From an uncultured cyanobacterium (GTDB taxonomy: Bacteria; Cyanobacteriota; Cyanobacteriia; PCC-6307; Cyanobiaceae): DNA of 64,000 nucleotides. The notes beneath the pieces were generated by a model that saw nothing but the letters and a program-made list of their open reading frames with translations, was not told where the DNA came from and ran no database searches. The DNA lies in the NCBI GenBank assembly GCA_903823115.1, contig CAIJRN010000025.1, positions 48,750 to 112,749 on the forward strand. The letters run 5' to 3'. Positions 1-9,605 of this stretch are shown piece after piece (the stretch's first letter is position 1; the number at the start of each line of letters is the position of its first letter). A program made the position numbers and the translations under genes.

Positions 1-2573
1 AGGCCCCGCAACAGGGCCTGGCGCTCGGCTTCGCCGCAGGCCAGCAGGGCCGGCTGCAAATGCTGGCGCAGGTGTTGCAGCACGGATTCGGTGGCGGCAC
101 CGGGGACACCGGCCTGCGGTGCTGTGGGCTCGATCGCGGCGGGGGCCGGTGCTTGGGCACTGTCCGGCGCCGGGTTGGCACAATCCGCTGCAGGGTTGGC
201 GGCGGCGCTGGCCGGGCCTGCGGCTTCCAGTTGCTGCTGCACCAGCTCAAGCGCCCAGCGTTCCAGCAGGGCGACGCCATCACCGATTCGCCGCGCTGTC
301 GAGCCCTGCTCCAGGGTCGAGAGTCGCTGGCGGTCGGCCGGGCTGAGCGGCTCGTCTTCGCCATCGGCCCAGGGATCCAGCTCCAGATTCAGGTCCCGGG
401 CCAGGGCCTGGGTGAGGCCGGGCAGGCCGGCCTGGGGCGCCCGGGCGAGGCAGAGCAGCAGTTCGGCCAGCAGGGGAGGCGCCGGCAGGGTGCCGTAGGT
501 GTGCAGCCCCAGCCGGATCTGGGCTTCTTTGAGCTCGCAGAGATAGCCATCGGCCTGCTCCAGCTGCTGATCAAGATCCCGGGCCAGCCCGGGCAATTGG
601 AGCTGCTGCAATTGCTGCGCCAACTGCTGGCGCAGCAATGAGGCCCGTTCGGCGCCCAGCTGGCTGGCCTCCCAGTACTCATCGAGCAGGGACTCCAGCG
701 CCTGCATCGGGCCGTAGAGGCCGGCCCGGCCCAGGGGTGGGGTGAGGTGATCCAGGATCACCGCCTGGGCCCGCCGTTTGGCCTGGCTGCCCTCGCCGGG
801 GTCGTTGACGATGAAGGGATAGAGATGGGGCAGCGGCCCCAGGGCCCATTCGGGGAAACAGTCAGGGGAGAGGCCCAGGCCCTTGCCGGGCAGCCATTCG
901 AGGTTGCCGTGTTTGCCCACATGCACCACCACCTGGGCGGCGAATTCCTGCCGCAGCCAGAGGTACTGGGCCAGATAGGCGTGGGTGGGGGGCAGGTCGG
1001 GGCTGTGATAACTGAGGCTGGGGTCGCGGTCGTAGCCCCGCTGCGGCTGGATCAGCAGCAGCACCCGCCCGAAGCGCAGGCCCCGGATCGCAAAGGCCGC
1101 TCCGCCCTCGCCGCTCTCCAGGTCGCGATCGGTCTCGGGCAGCCCCCAGACGGCCTCAAGCCGCTGGCGACCGGCTGCCGGCAACGCTTCATACCAGCGC
1201 TGATACGCGTCCAGGGGCAGATGGCCCAGGGGCGCCCGGTGACTGCTTTCCGGATCGTTGCTGCGACCGGCCAGCAGGGAGCGGATCAGGGCGTCCCCAT
1301 CGGCCGGCAGGGGCTCGCCGCCGAGGCTGTAGCCCGCCTCGGCCAGCCAGTCCAGCATCAGGGCCACACTGGCCGGGGTGTCGAGGCCCACCCCATTGGC
1401 CAGTCGGCTGTTGCGCGTGGGGTAGTTGGCGAGCACCAGGGCAACCCGCCGTTCGCGGCTGGGGGTGCGCCGCAGGTCGATCCAGTGGCGGGTGAGGGAG
1501 ACGATCCAGGCCAGTCGCTCCGGATCGGGCTGCAGGCATTGCAGCGCGGTGCCGAGGCGATCGCTCGCTCCTGCCAGTTCCTTGAAGGCCCCGACACGGG
1601 TGGTGATCCGGCCGTCCAGTTCCGGTAATGCAATCTGCAGGCTGAGATCGAGCGGCCCCAGGCCGATGCTGCTCTCTTGCCAATGGCGCTGGGACCGGCC
1701 GCTGCAGAGCAACTGCAACACGGGCACCTGCAGCCGCTCCCAGAGGGGCGCGCCCAGGCCGGCATCGTTGAACTGCACGGAGGCGAAGCCGGTGGCGCAG
1801 AGCACCGCCTCGGCTCCCTCGCGCTCCAGCAGATCCCCCACCCCCTGCTGCACCCCCGGATCCCGCAGGCTGCTGACCCACAGCGCCCTGGGCGCCAGAC
1901 CTTGCCGGCGCAGTTCCTGCAGGCAGGCCTCCACCAGGGCCAGATCGCTTGCCTGCAACAGGGCGCGGTAGAAGATCAGTCCCACCCGCGGCCCGGGCTC
2001 GTCCCGCCAGTCGTGGGGGAGCGGATCGGCACCGGGCTGCAGTTCCGGGGGCTCGGGGAGCTCACCCTTGAGCAGGCTCGCCACACACCCCAGCAGAGCC
2101 TCGAGGTTGGCGGCGCCCCCCTCGCGCAGGGCAGCGGCCAGGGCTCGGGCCAGGGGGGCGGGCACGCTGCCGAGCGATCCGAGGCTGGCGTCCTCGTCGG
2201 CCGTGCCGGCCAGCACCAGCAGCTGCCTCGGGCGGCCATCGGCGGCAGGCCGGCTGGCCCAGTGGCGCAGTTGTTCGAGGCCATAACTCCAGTGGCCCCG
2301 GCTCCCAAGAAGGCGCACGATCACCAGCCGGGCCGAGCCCAGGGAGGTGCGGATGTAGTGGTCGATCACCGCCGGATGGCTGAGCGCCGCCAGGTTCAGA
2401 GCCCGCAGCTCCACGGGCAGCAGCTGGGGCCTGGCCTGCAGCAGGTTTTCGATCGCCACCAGATCGGTGTCGGCACTGCTGAGCAGCACCACTGGAGCCG
2501 CAGCCTGCTCCACGAACAGCTGCCCTGGCGTCTCGCCATCGTCCTGGCCTGGAACCGCCGCCAATCTGTGCAT
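1..2573 (-). CDS. cobN: Cobaltochelatase subunit CobN (3' end beyond window)
   Basis: The large subunit of the ATP-dependent cobalt chelatase inserts Co2+ into hydrogenobyrinate a,c-diamide during cobalamin synthesis. The minus-strand frame is open from an ATG at 2573 to the left edge, about 857 residues; the family is usually 1,200-1,300 residues, so the C-terminal third is outside. Family signatures are visible: LVLANYPTRNSRLANGVGLD near residue 380 and HVGKHGNLEWLPGKGLGLS near residue 550. The N-terminus is atypically Gln/Pro-rich and the segment before the edge has an Ala/Pro-rich linker. It diverges from ilvE with only 53 bp between start codons. B12 use is represented next door by metH, and cobU lies at 34.3 kb. 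The close relative ChlH (magnesium chelatase) is the main alternative; the CobN-type motifs make that less likely. Confidence 0.93.
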   Translation of the reverse strand, partial: MHRLAAVPGQDDGETPGQLFVEQAAAPVVLLSSADTDLVAIENLLQARPQLLPVELRALNLAALSHPAVIDHYIRTSLGSARLVIVRLLGSRGHWSYGLEQLRHWASRPAADGRPRQLLVLAGTADEDASLGSLGSVPAPLARALAAALREGGAANLEALLGCVASLLKGELPEPPELQPGADPLPHDWRDEPGPRVGLIFYRALLQASDLALVEACLQELRRQGLAPRALWVSSLRDPGVQQGVGDLLEREGAEAVLCATGFASVQFNDAGLGAPLWERLQVPVLQLLCSGRSQRHWQESSIGLGPLDLSLQIALPELDGRITTRVGAFKELAGASDRLGTALQCLQPDPERLAWIVSLTRHWIDLRRTPSRERRVALVLANYPTRNSRLANGVGLDTPASVALMLDWLAEAGYSLGGEPLPADGDALIRSLLAGRSNDPESSHRAPLGHLPLDAYQRWYEALPAAGRQRLEAVWGLPETDRDLESGEGGAAFAIRGLRFGRVLLLIQPQRGYDRDPSLSYHSPDLPPTHAYLAQYLWLRQEFAAQVVVHVGKHGNLEWLPGKGLGLSPDCFPEWALGPLPHLYPFIVNDPGEGSQAKRRAQAVILDHLTPPLGRAGLYGPMQALESLLDEYWEASQLGAERASLLRQQLAQQLQQLQLPGLARDLDQQLEQADGYLCELKEAQIRLGLHTYGTLPAPPLLAELLLCLARAPQAGLPGLTQALARDLNLELDPWADGEDEPLSPADRQRLSTLEQGSTARRIGDGVALLERWALELVQQQLEAAGPASAAANPAADCANPAPDSAQAPAPAAIEPTAPQAGVPGAATESVLQHLRQHLQPALLACGEAERQALLRG

Positions 2574-2626
2574 GGCCCCATCCTGCAGGGTGCGGTGAGA
2601 AGATCGGGCGAACGTTTCCGCCGCTC

Positions 2627-3544
2627 ATGCACCAGTTCCTTCCCTATGCCTGGTTCGGCGGGACCTGTGTGCCCTTTGCCGAGGCCACCCTGTCGGTGGC
2701 CACCCATGCGCTCCACTACGGCACCGGTGCCTTCGGCGGCATGCGCGGACTGCCCAATCCGGTCGATGCGAACGAGATCCTGCTGTTCCGGGCCGATCGC
2801 CACGCCCGCCGGCTCAGTCAGAGCGCCCGACTGCTGCTGACGGAACTGGACGAGGAGACCATCCATACGGCGATCCACGCCTTCATCCAGGCCAACCGCC
2901 CCACCTGCCCGTTCTATCTGCGGCCGTTCGTCTACACCAGCGATCTCGGCATCGCCCCACGCCTGCACAACATTCAGACTGACTTCCTGATTTATGGGAT
3001 CGAGATGGGGGACTATCTCTCCCCCGATGGCGTCAGTTGCCGCATCAGCAGCTGGACCCGCCAGGAGGACCGCTCCCTGCCCCTGCGGGGCAAGATCAGC
3101 GGCGCCTACATCACCAGTTCCCTGGCCAAGACCGAAGCCGTCAAGAGTGGTTTTGATGAGGCTTTGCTGCTCAACAGCCGTGGCAAGGTGAGCGAGGCCA
3201 GTGGCATGAACCTGTTCCTGGTGCGCGATGGCCTGCTGATCACCCCGAGCGTCGATCAGGACATCCTTGAGGGCATCACCCGGGCCAGCATTCTTGAACT
3301 GGCGACGGCCATGGGCATTCCGGTGCTCGAACGCCCTGTGGATAAGACGGAATTGATGGTGGCCGATGAGGTGTTCCTCAGCGGCACGGCAGCCCGGGTC
3401 ACACCGGTGCGTCGCATTGAAAACACCGAATTGCCCACACACCGGCCGATCATGGAGAGCCTGCGGGAGCGGCTGACCGCGATCACGGAGGGCCGCGATC
3501 CCAGCTATGACCACTGGGTGAGTCGTATTCGCCTCGACACCTGA
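2627..3544 (+). CDS. ilvE: Branched-chain amino acid aminotransferase (class IV PLP)
   Basis: A 305-residue fold-type IV aminotransferase that transfers amino groups between glutamate and branched-chain 2-oxo acids. Landmarks are the N-terminal [16 protein letters not shown] segment (residues 26-41), the PLP lysine at about residue 156 in RGKISGAY, and the cofactor-binding segment [20 protein letters not shown]. The length fits the family (300-310). The stop codon overlaps the metH ATG by one base (TGATG), suggesting translational coupling. Aminodeoxychorismate lyase or D-amino acid transaminase are alternatives within class IV, but the motif set fits IlvE best. Confidence 0.93.
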   Translation: MHQFLPYAWFGGTCVPFAEATLSVATHALHYGTGAFGGMRGLPNPVDANEILLFRADRHARRLSQSARLLLTELDEETIHTAIHAFIQANRPTCPFYLRPFVYTSDLGIAPRLHNIQTDFLIYGIEMGDYLSPDGVSCRISSWTRQEDRSLPLRGKISGAYITSSLAKTEAVKSGFDEALLLNSRGKVSEASGMNLFLVRDGLLITPSVDQDILEGITRASILELATAMGIPVLERPVDKTELMVADEVFLSGTAARVTPVRRIENTELPTHRPIMESLRERLTAITEGRDPSYDHWVSRIRLDT

Positions 3545-6500
3545 TGTTGGCCACCGCTGAATCCCGCCCGAGCCAGCAGCGCATCGGCTTTCTGGACCAT
3601 CTGCTGGGTCCGCAGCGGCCGGTGCTGGTCTTCGATGGCGCCACCGGTACGTCGCTGCAACAGATGGATCTGGACGCTGACGATTTCGGCGGGCCAGCCC
3701 TGGAGGGTTGCAACGAGAACCTGGTCTTCACCCGTCCCGATGCGGTGCAGGCTGTGCATCGCCAGTTTCTGGAGGTGGGAGCCGATGTGATCGAAACGGA
3801 CACGTTTGGTGCCGCTTCGATTGTGCTGGCTGAATATGGCCTGGAGGATCAGGCCTTTGAAATCAACAAGCGTGCAGCCCAGCTGGCACGCCAGATCGCG
3901 GACGAATACAGCAGCGCGGCCAAACCCCGTTTCGTGGCCGGTTCAATCGGACCCACCACGAAGTTGCCCACCCTGGGCCACATCGATTTCGACACGATGA
4001 AGGCCTCGTTCCGGCAGCAGGCCGAAGGCCTGTTGGCGGGTGATATTGATCTGTTCATCGTCGAAACCTGCCAGGACGTGCTGCAGATCAAGGCAGCGTT
4101 GCAAGGGATTGAGGAGGCGATGGCCGCTGCCGCCAGTCGGCGTCCGGTGATGGTCTCGGTGACGATGGAAACCACCGGCACGATGTTGGTGGGCTCCGAT
4201 ATGGCGGCGGTGGTGGCGATCCTGGAGCCATTCCGCATCGATGTGCTCGGACTCAATTGTGCCACCGGGCCCGAGCAGATGAAGGAACACATCCGCTATC
4301 TGAGCGAGCACAGTCCATTTGTGGTCAGCTGCATCCCCAATGCCGGCCTGCCGGAGAATGTCGGCGGTGTGGCCCACTACCGCCTGACACCGTTGGAGAT
4401 GAAGCTGCAACTGCTGCACTTCGTCGAAGATCTGGGGGTGCAGGTGATCGGCGGTTGCTGCGGCACCACCCCGGCCCATATCGCCAGCCTGGTTGAACTG
4501 GCAAGCGAGCTCAAGCCGGCGCCACGAGCGGTGCGTGGACGGGCCGAGATCACCGGCTCCAATGAAGCGGCGCAAGTGCGCCCGGCCCTGGGCTATGAGC
4601 CCTCGGCCGCATCGATCTACGGCGTCACGCCCTACCACCAGGACAACTCGTTTTTGATCATCGGCGAGCGGCTCAACGCCAGTGGTTCAAAAAAGGTTCG
4701 TGAACTGCTCAATGCCGAGGACTGGGACGGCCTGGTGGCCGTGGCCCGCAGCCAGGTGAAGGAAAACGCCCACATCCTCGATGTCAATGTCGACTATGTC
4801 GGCCGCGATGGCGAGCGCGACATGCACGAGTTGGTGTCGCGCCTGGTCACCAATGTCAATCTGCCCCTGATGCTCGACTCCACCGAGTGGCAGAAGATGG
4901 AGGCGGGCCTCAAGGTGGCCGGCGGCAAGTGCATCCTCAACTCCACCAACTACGAAGATGGCGATGAACGCTTCTTCAAAGTTTTAGAGCTGGCCCGAAC
5001 CTATGGCGCCGGTGTCGTGGTGGGCACCATCGATGAAGAAGGCATGGCCCGCACGGCGGACCGTAAATTTGCGATCGCCCAACGGGCTTACCGCGATGCT
5101 CTCGAGTTCGGTATTCCAGCCCGGGAGATTTTCTATGATCCACTCGCGTTGCCGATCTCGACCGGCATCGAAGAAGATCGCGCCAATGCCGCTGCCACAC
5201 TGGAAGCCATTGCCCGGATTCGCCAGCAGCTGCCAGGCGTTCACGTGGTGCTCGGCGTCAGCAATGTCAGCTTCGGTCTGTCGCCTGCGGCCCGCATCGT
5301 GCTCAATTCCGTCTTCCTGCACGACTGTTGCCAGGCCGGTCTGGATGCGGCGATTGTCAGCCCGGCGAAGATTCTGCCCCTGGCCAAGATCAGTGAGGCC
5401 GACCAGCAAATCTGCCGCGACCTGATCTACGACCGTCGCCGTTTCGACAGCGATGCTCCCGGTGCGATCTGCACTTACGACCCGCTGACCGAACTCACCA
5501 CCCTGTTTGAGGGGGTTTCGGCCAAGGAAGCCCGGGCCTCAGGCCCTTCCCTGGCCGATCTGCCGGTGGAGGAGCGGCTCAAGCAGCACATCATCGATGG
5601 TGAACGGATTGGACTCGAGGCTTCACTGCAGGAAGCGTTGCTCGTCCATCCGCCGCTGCAGATCATCAATACCTTCCTGCTCGATGGCATGAAGGTGGTG
5701 GGAGATCTGTTCGGTTCCGGCCAGATGCAGCTGCCTTTTGTGCTGCAAAGTGCCGAAACGATGAAGTCCGCCGTGGCTTTTCTCGAGCCGCACATGGATC
5801 AGCAGGTTGGGCCTGACGGCCAGCCGCTCTCCAGCGGCAAGGGCAAGTTCCTGATTGCAACGGTCAAGGGTGATGTGCACGACATCGGTAAAAATCTCGT
5901 CGATATCATTCTCACCAACAATGGCTATGAGGTGATCAATCTCGGCATCAAGCAGAGTGTCGAGGCCATCGTCGAGGCCCAGCAGCAGCATCAGGCCGAT
6001 TGCATCGCCATGAGTGGTCTGCTGGTGAAATCCACGGCCTTCATGAAGGACAATCTTGATACGTTCAACAACGTCGGCATCCAGGTGCCGGTGATTCTCG
6101 GCGGCGCCGCCCTGACGCCTCGGTTTGTGCATGGCGATTGCCAGTCGGTCTATGGCGGCCAGGTGATCTATGGCCGCGATGCCTTCGCCGATCTGCGTTT
6201 CATGGATGCCCTGATGGAGGCCAAGGCCGCCGGCCGCTGGGACGACCAGCTCGGCTTCCGCGATGGCATCCCGGCCGGCATCGCCATGGCCGCTGCCGCA
6301 GCCGACGCCGTTGACCAGCCCGCTAACGACACCAAGGTTGAGCCGGCAACAACCGGCGCAGCTCTGAACAACAACGCTGTTGCCGATGTCAGCCGCTCCG
6401 CCAGCGTGCCGGAGGAACCGGCCCTCTCGCCCCCCTTCTGGGGTTCCGAGGTGTTGCTTGAGGAGCAGATTGATCTGGCGGAGGTGTTCGCCTACCTCGA

Positions 6501-7269
6501 TCGGCAGGCCCTGTTCGCCGGCCAGTGGCAACTGCGCAAGACCCAGCAGCAGAGCCGGCCGGAGTACGAGGCGATGCTGGCCGACAAGGCTGAGCCCGTA
6601 CTGGCCCACTGGATCGAGCGCTGTCTCAGCGAAAAGCTGCTCACCCCCCGCATCGCCTACGGCTATTTCCCCTGCGGCCGCCAGGGCAATGCCGTCGTGG
6701 TCTTTGATCCCGCCGGCATGGCCGCTGGGGCGGAACCGGCGGCTGCCGGTGCTGAGCTCGGTCGCTTCCTGCTGCCGCGGCAGAAAGGCGGCAATCGCTA
6801 TTGCATCGCCGATTTTTATCGCGATCTGGCGCCCCAGGACGGGGGGATGGACCGCCCCACCGATGTGTTGCCGATGCAGGCGGTGACCATGGGCGAGCGG
6901 GCGACGCAGTTCGCCCAGCAACTGTTCAAGGCCGACCGGTACAGCGATTATCTCTATTTTCATGGCCTCGCCGTGCAGCTGGCTGAAGCCCTGGCCGAGT
7001 GGGTCCATGCCCGCATCCGTCGCGAGCTTGGTTTTGGCGAGCAGGAGCCCAGGGAACTGCGCGAGGTGCTCGCCCAGCGCTATCGGGGCAGCCGCTACTC
7101 CTTCGGCTACCCCGCCTGTCCCAACGTGGCCGATTCGCGGTCTCAGCTCCTGTGGCTCGGCACCGATCGCATCGGCCTGACCATGGACGACAGCGACCAA
7201 CTGGAGCCCGAGCAGAGCACCACCGCCCTGGTGGCCCTGCACAGCCGCGCTCGCTACTTCAGTGCCTGA
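3544..7269 (+). CDS. metH: Cobalamin-dependent methionine synthase
   Basis: MetH moves the methyl group of methyl-tetrahydrofolate to homocysteine through methylcobalamin. All four modules are present in 1,241 residues: homocysteine-binding with zinc ligands (LNCATGP near 238, GGCCGTTP near 303), pterin-binding starting about residue 368 ([14 protein letters not shown]), the B12 module with the cobalt-ligating His in DVHDIGKN near 779, and an S-adenosylmethionine-binding activation domain from about 970. A low-complexity Ala/Thr/Asn-rich linker at about 920-960 separates the B12 and activation modules. The ATG overlaps the ilvE stop. The gene is complete, with no sign of frameshift. Confidence 0.97.
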   Translation: MLATAESRPSQQRIGFLDHLLGPQRPVLVFDGATGTSLQQMDLDADDFGGPALEGCNENLVFTRPDAVQAVHRQFLEVGADVIETDTFGAASIVLAEYGLEDQAFEINKRAAQLARQIADEYSSAAKPRFVAGSIGPTTKLPTLGHIDFDTMKASFRQQAEGLLAGDIDLFIVETCQDVLQIKAALQGIEEAMAAAASRRPVMVSVTMETTGTMLVGSDMAAVVAILEPFRIDVLGLNCATGPEQMKEHIRYLSEHSPFVVSCIPNAGLPENVGGVAHYRLTPLEMKLQLLHFVEDLGVQVIGGCCGTTPAHIASLVELASELKPAPRAVRGRAEITGSNEAAQVRPALGYEPSAASIYGVTPYHQDNSFLIIGERLNASGSKKVRELLNAEDWDGLVAVARSQVKENAHILDVNVDYVGRDGERDMHELVSRLVTNVNLPLMLDSTEWQKMEAGLKVAGGKCILNSTNYEDGDERFFKVLELARTYGAGVVVGTIDEEGMARTADRKFAIAQRAYRDALEFGIPAREIFYDPLALPISTGIEEDRANAAATLEAIARIRQQLPGVHVVLGVSNVSFGLSPAARIVLNSVFLHDCCQAGLDAAIVSPAKILPLAKISEADQQICRDLIYDRRRFDSDAPGAICTYDPLTELTTLFEGVSAKEARASGPSLADLPVEERLKQHIIDGERIGLEASLQEALLVHPPLQIINTFLLDGMKVVGDLFGSGQMQLPFVLQSAETMKSAVAFLEPHMDQQVGPDGQPLSSGKGKFLIATVKGDVHDIGKNLVDIILTNNGYEVINLGIKQSVEAIVEAQQQHQADCIAMSGLLVKSTAFMKDNLDTFNNVGIQVPVILGGAALTPRFVHGDCQSVYGGQVIYGRDAFADLRFMDALMEAKAAGRWDDQLGFRDGIPAGIAMAAAAADAVDQPANDTKVEPATTGAALNNNAVADVSRSASVPEEPALSPPFWGSEVLLEEQIDLAEVFAYLDRQALFAGQWQLRKTQQQSRPEYEAMLADKAEPVLAHWIERCLSEKLLTPRIAYGYFPCGRQGNAVVVFDPAGMAAGAEPAAAGAELGRFLLPRQKGGNRYCIADFYRDLAPQDGGMDRPTDVLPMQAVTMGERATQFAQQLFKADRYSDYLYFHGLAVQLAEALAEWVHARIRRELGFGEQEPRELREVLAQRYRGSRYSFGYPACPNVADSRSQLLWLGTDRIGLTMDDSDQLEPEQSTTALVALHSRARYFSA

Positions 7270-7322
7270 GTGGACCTGATCGGGGGTCGAGGGGCCGTGG
7301 CAGGCTTTCCAGGCCCTTCTGC

Positions 7323-7604
7323 GTGAACGCCTTGGCCATAGCCGGACCTGACGGTGTCGACACCGCCATCGCCTCGGGAGTTGATCTCGATGGCAGCCCG
7401 ATTCCTGAAGCCATGCTCGCCCTGTACGGCGAGGTGATGGAGCTCGAAAGCCGCCGCGCTCGCAGTGGTGTCAAAAAATCGATGCGCAATCGGATCGTCA
7501 AGACCGGCTCGAAGCATCTCGATCAGGTCAGCCTCGATCGTCGTCTGCAGGAGGCCGGCTGGGAGGGACTCAAGGCCAAGGAGATCGCCTTCTTCTACGG
7601 CTGA
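7323..7604 (+). CDS. Small conserved cyanobacterial protein, DUF4090-like
   Basis: A 93-residue protein from a GTG at 7323; an upstream extension of the frame would overlap metH and lacks protein character. It resembles the small cyanobacterial DUF4090 family from memory: a short acidic N-terminus, SPIPEAMLALYGEVMELE, a basic SGVKKSMRNRIVKTGSKH segment and the C-terminus KEIAFFYG. Function is unknown. It follows metH by 53 bp. The last codons and the stop lie inside an 18-bp duplication (7593-7625), so a second copy of the terminal codons and stop sits just downstream. Confidence 0.72.
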   Translation: MNALAIAGPDGVDTAIASGVDLDGSPIPEAMLALYGEVMELESRRARSGVKKSMRNRIVKTGSKHLDQVSLDRRLQEAGWEGLKAKEIAFFYG

Positions 7605-7625
7605 GCAGCCTTCTACGGCTGAGCA
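7593..7625 (+). repeat. 18-bp period direct duplication spanning a stop codon
   Basis: TTCTACGGCTGAGCA occurs at 7593-7607 and again at 7611-7625. The first copy is the end of the DUF4090-like gene (Phe-Tyr-Gly-stop); the second is non-coding. Confidence 0.85.
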
Positions 7626-7681
7626 ACGACCGGAGGCAGGTCGACCTGGAAAAGCTCCGGCCAGGCCTCTGAGGTCTGACC

Positions 7682-7745
7682 GGAAGCCACTGCTGCAGGA
7701 AGCCACTGATGCCGGATGCCACTGCTGCCGGAAGACACTGGTGGC
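7682..7745. repeat. Four 16-bp tandem units
   Basis: Units beginning GGAAGCCACTG (7682, 7698), GGATGCCACTG (7714) and GGAAGACACTG (7730) recur at exactly 16-bp steps. Non-coding, between the DUF4090-like gene and the 8033-8260 gene. Confidence 0.85.
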
Positions 7746-7812
7746 GGCCTAAGCCCGTTCATCTTGCTGAGCATCGGCTCAGCCAGCAGGTCAGGCTCCT
7801 GGCTGGCTGTGA

Positions 7813-7868
7813 TGGCCTGCTCACTGTGGCCTGCTCAGAGTGGCCTGCTCACAGTGACTGGCTCACAG
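7813..7868. repeat. Four 14-bp tandem units
   Basis: TGGCCTGCTCACTG-like units start at 7813, 7827, 7841 and 7855 (the last diverged). Spacing is exactly 14 bp. Non-coding. Confidence 0.82.
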
Positions 7869-8032
7869 CGGTGTGAAGACAGCTGCGTGGAAACAGAGGC
7901 GTGAAGAGAGTGGCGTGGAGCCGCTGGGATTGGCAGGGTGCCGCGAGTGCTGCTACGGGCTCTGGAACGGCTTCGAGCAGCGGGCTCGCCCCCGTGGTCG
8001 CCAGGGAGACCAGGGGAGCCCCATGGCTGGCT

Positions 8033-8260
8033 TCAGCTGCAGAGCTCCTCGAGGGTGTCGATCACCTCCTGCTGGAATGCCTCCAGGTCATCGGAGTCGC
8101 TCAGGTCGATGCCCTCGCCGGCGGCGTTCTGGGAGAGCTCCTGAAAATGGAAGGCCCCCTCGCCATGGGCGAGGAACTCCATGGCGGAGGGCTCACCGCT
8201 TTCCTTGTAGGCGTCGCAGAGGGCCAGGAAGGCCGCATCCTCGGTGAAGTCCCAGCTCAT
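8033..8260 (-). CDS. Small acidic hypothetical protein
   Basis: 75 residues, strongly acidic (pattern such as DLSDSDDLEAF), starting MSWDFTEDAAFLALCDAY. It is predicted helical and soluble, with no signal peptide or membrane segment. The acidic composition and third-position G/C bias support a real gene, likely conserved in related Synechococcus. No function recognised. It stands alone, divergent from the DUF2237 gene with about 135 bp between. Confidence 0.65.
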   Translation of the reverse strand: MSWDFTEDAAFLALCDAYKESGEPSAMEFLAHGEGAFHFQELSQNAAGEGIDLSDSDDLEAFQQEVIDTLEELCS

Positions 8261-8395
8261 GTAGGGGGTCGTGCCGAAAATCGGGATTGGTTCTGAATGA
8301 CCTTTAACGCCTACCCCCCGGAATTCGTCAACCTCCTGGCAGCACTTTGTGCCAGTCCCCCGTCAGACTGAGCCTCCGCTGAAACCGCCCAGGCC

Positions 8396-8794
8396 ATGGT
8401 CCAGGCCCCCTTTGAGGCTGCTGATTCCAGTCCTGCCGAAGCCATGAACGTGCTCGGCGAACCTCTGGTGATCTGCGGTTGCGAGCCGATGACCGGCTGG
8501 TTTCGCGATGGCACCTGCCGCACCGATCCCGCCGATCTCGGCCGTCACACCGTCTGCTGCGTGGTCGATGAGGCCTTCCTCAGCTACACCCGGGCCCAGG
8601 GCAATGACCTGAGCAGCCCGGCGCCGGCCTTCGGTTTTCCCGGCCTGCAGGCCGGCGACCACTGGTGCATCTGTGCCGCTCGCTGGCTGGAGGCCTACGA
8701 GGACGGCATGGCGCCACCGGTCCATCTGGAGTCCTGCGAGCAGAGTTGCCTGACCGTGATTCCGCTCGAGCTGCTCAGCCGCCACGCGGCCTGA
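8396..8794 (+). CDS. DUF2237 family protein
   Basis: 132 residues. From about residue 18 it follows the DUF2237 consensus closely: NVLGEPLVICGCEPMTGWFR, then CRTDPADLGRHTVC, a central FLSYTRAQGNDLSSP segment, FGFPGLQAGDHWCICAARW and APPVHLESCEQSCL. The first 16 residues are not part of the family, so a start at the internal ATG (8444) is possible. The function of the family is unknown; conserved Cys residues could bind metal (inference). It converges with the SDR gene, with stops 3 bp apart. Confidence 0.88.
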   Translation: MVQAPFEAADSSPAEAMNVLGEPLVICGCEPMTGWFRDGTCRTDPADLGRHTVCCVVDEAFLSYTRAQGNDLSSPAPAFGFPGLQAGDHWCICAARWLEAYEDGMAPPVHLESCEQSCLTVIPLELLSRHAA

Positions 8795-8797
8795 AGC

Positions 8798-9583
8798 TCA
8801 CCAGGGGATCTCGCTGCCATCCCAGGCCAGGAAGCGGCCGCTGTCAGCGGCCGTCTGCTGCTCCAGCAAGTCCAGCAACTGGCTGGCGGCATGCTCAGGG
8901 CTGAACAGCTGCTGGGAGGGCACCCCGGAGCGGAAGGGGGCCGACAGGGCCGTGGCCGTGGTGCCTGGGTGCAGCAGGGTGACGCAGACCTGGGGCAGAC
9001 GCCGCCCCCATTCGAGCGCCAGGGTGGTCAGCAGCTGGTTCTGGGCCGCCTTGGCGGCGCGATAGGCATACCAGCCCCCCAGGCGGTTATCGCCGATGCT
9101 GCCCACCCGGGCCGAGAGGCTGGCAAACAGAGCCGGCTGTTGGCGGGGCAGGGCGGTTTCGATGGCCTGGGCGACCAGCAGAGGGCCCCAGGCATTGACG
9201 CTGAAGCTGCGCTCGAGCGCGGGGCGATTCACCTGGGAGAGCCGTTTCTCCGGGGCCATGGCGTCGTCGTGCAACAGACCGGCGGTGTAGATCACCAGCC
9301 GCAGGGGAGAGAGCCGCTCCTGGGCCAGCTGTTGCAGCTGCCTCAGGCTGTCGTCATCGCTGACATCGAGCCTGAACTGCTGCAGGCCGGCGATCCGGGG
9401 CTCTTCAGCGGCGAGCTGCCGTCTCTGGGAGCACCACAACTGCAGGTGCGGTGCCCGCGCAGCCAGCCCCTGCAGCAGTGCCCTGCCGATGCCCCCGCCC
9501 CCGATGACCAGGGCATGGCCGCTCCAGGCGCTCCAGGCGGAGAGGGATTCCTGACCCATGGCGGCATCGACTTGATGGCGCAT
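8798..9583 (-). CDS. Short-chain dehydrogenase/reductase (SDR)
   Basis: A Rossmann-fold NAD(P)-dependent oxidoreductase. The nucleotide-binding glycine motif is GGGGIGRAL, followed by the NAG-equivalent YTAGLLHD, the catalytic Ser in SLSARVGS and the YxxxK pair in YAYRAAKAAQN. The C-terminus has HPGTTATALSAPF. The overall pattern resembles the CsgA/C-factor-like group. A start at 9583 (or 9559) is preferred, because a start at 9652 would run into divergent gpsA. Substrate unknown. Confidence 0.85.
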   Translation of the reverse strand: MRHQVDAAMGQESLSAWSAWSGHALVIGGGGIGRALLQGLAARAPHLQLWCSQRRQLAAEEPRIAGLQQFRLDVSDDDSLRQLQQLAQERLSPLRLVIYTAGLLHDDAMAPEKRLSQVNRPALERSFSVNAWGPLLVAQAIETALPRQQPALFASLSARVGSIGDNRLGGWYAYRAAKAAQNQLLTTLALEWGRRLPQVCVTLLHPGTTATALSAPFRSGVPSQQLFSPEHAASQLLDLLEQQTAADSGRFLAWDGSEIPW

Positions 9584-9605
9584 GATGGCCGGACCGTGAA
9601 GGGAG

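Larger units (their letters stand above)
7605..8032. other. Gene-free stretch made of short degenerate tandem repeats
   Basis: No convincing gene. The first 265 bases carry three separate microarrays (periods 18, 16 and 14 bp); the rest, to the stop codon of the convergent small gene, contains looser GCGTGAAGA/GTGGCGTGGA echoes. No T-tract terminator was seen. Confidence 0.6.

Noticed and set aside
1677..2840. Plus-strand 387-codon frame opposite cobN
   Set aside because: Shadow of a high-GC gene: cobN has family motifs in its own frame, this one has none and runs into ilvE in a different frame.
5623..7242. Minus-strand 539-codon frame inside metH
   Set aside because: Antisense open frame with His/Gln/Gly-rich composition typical of reversed high-GC coding DNA; metH is unambiguous here.
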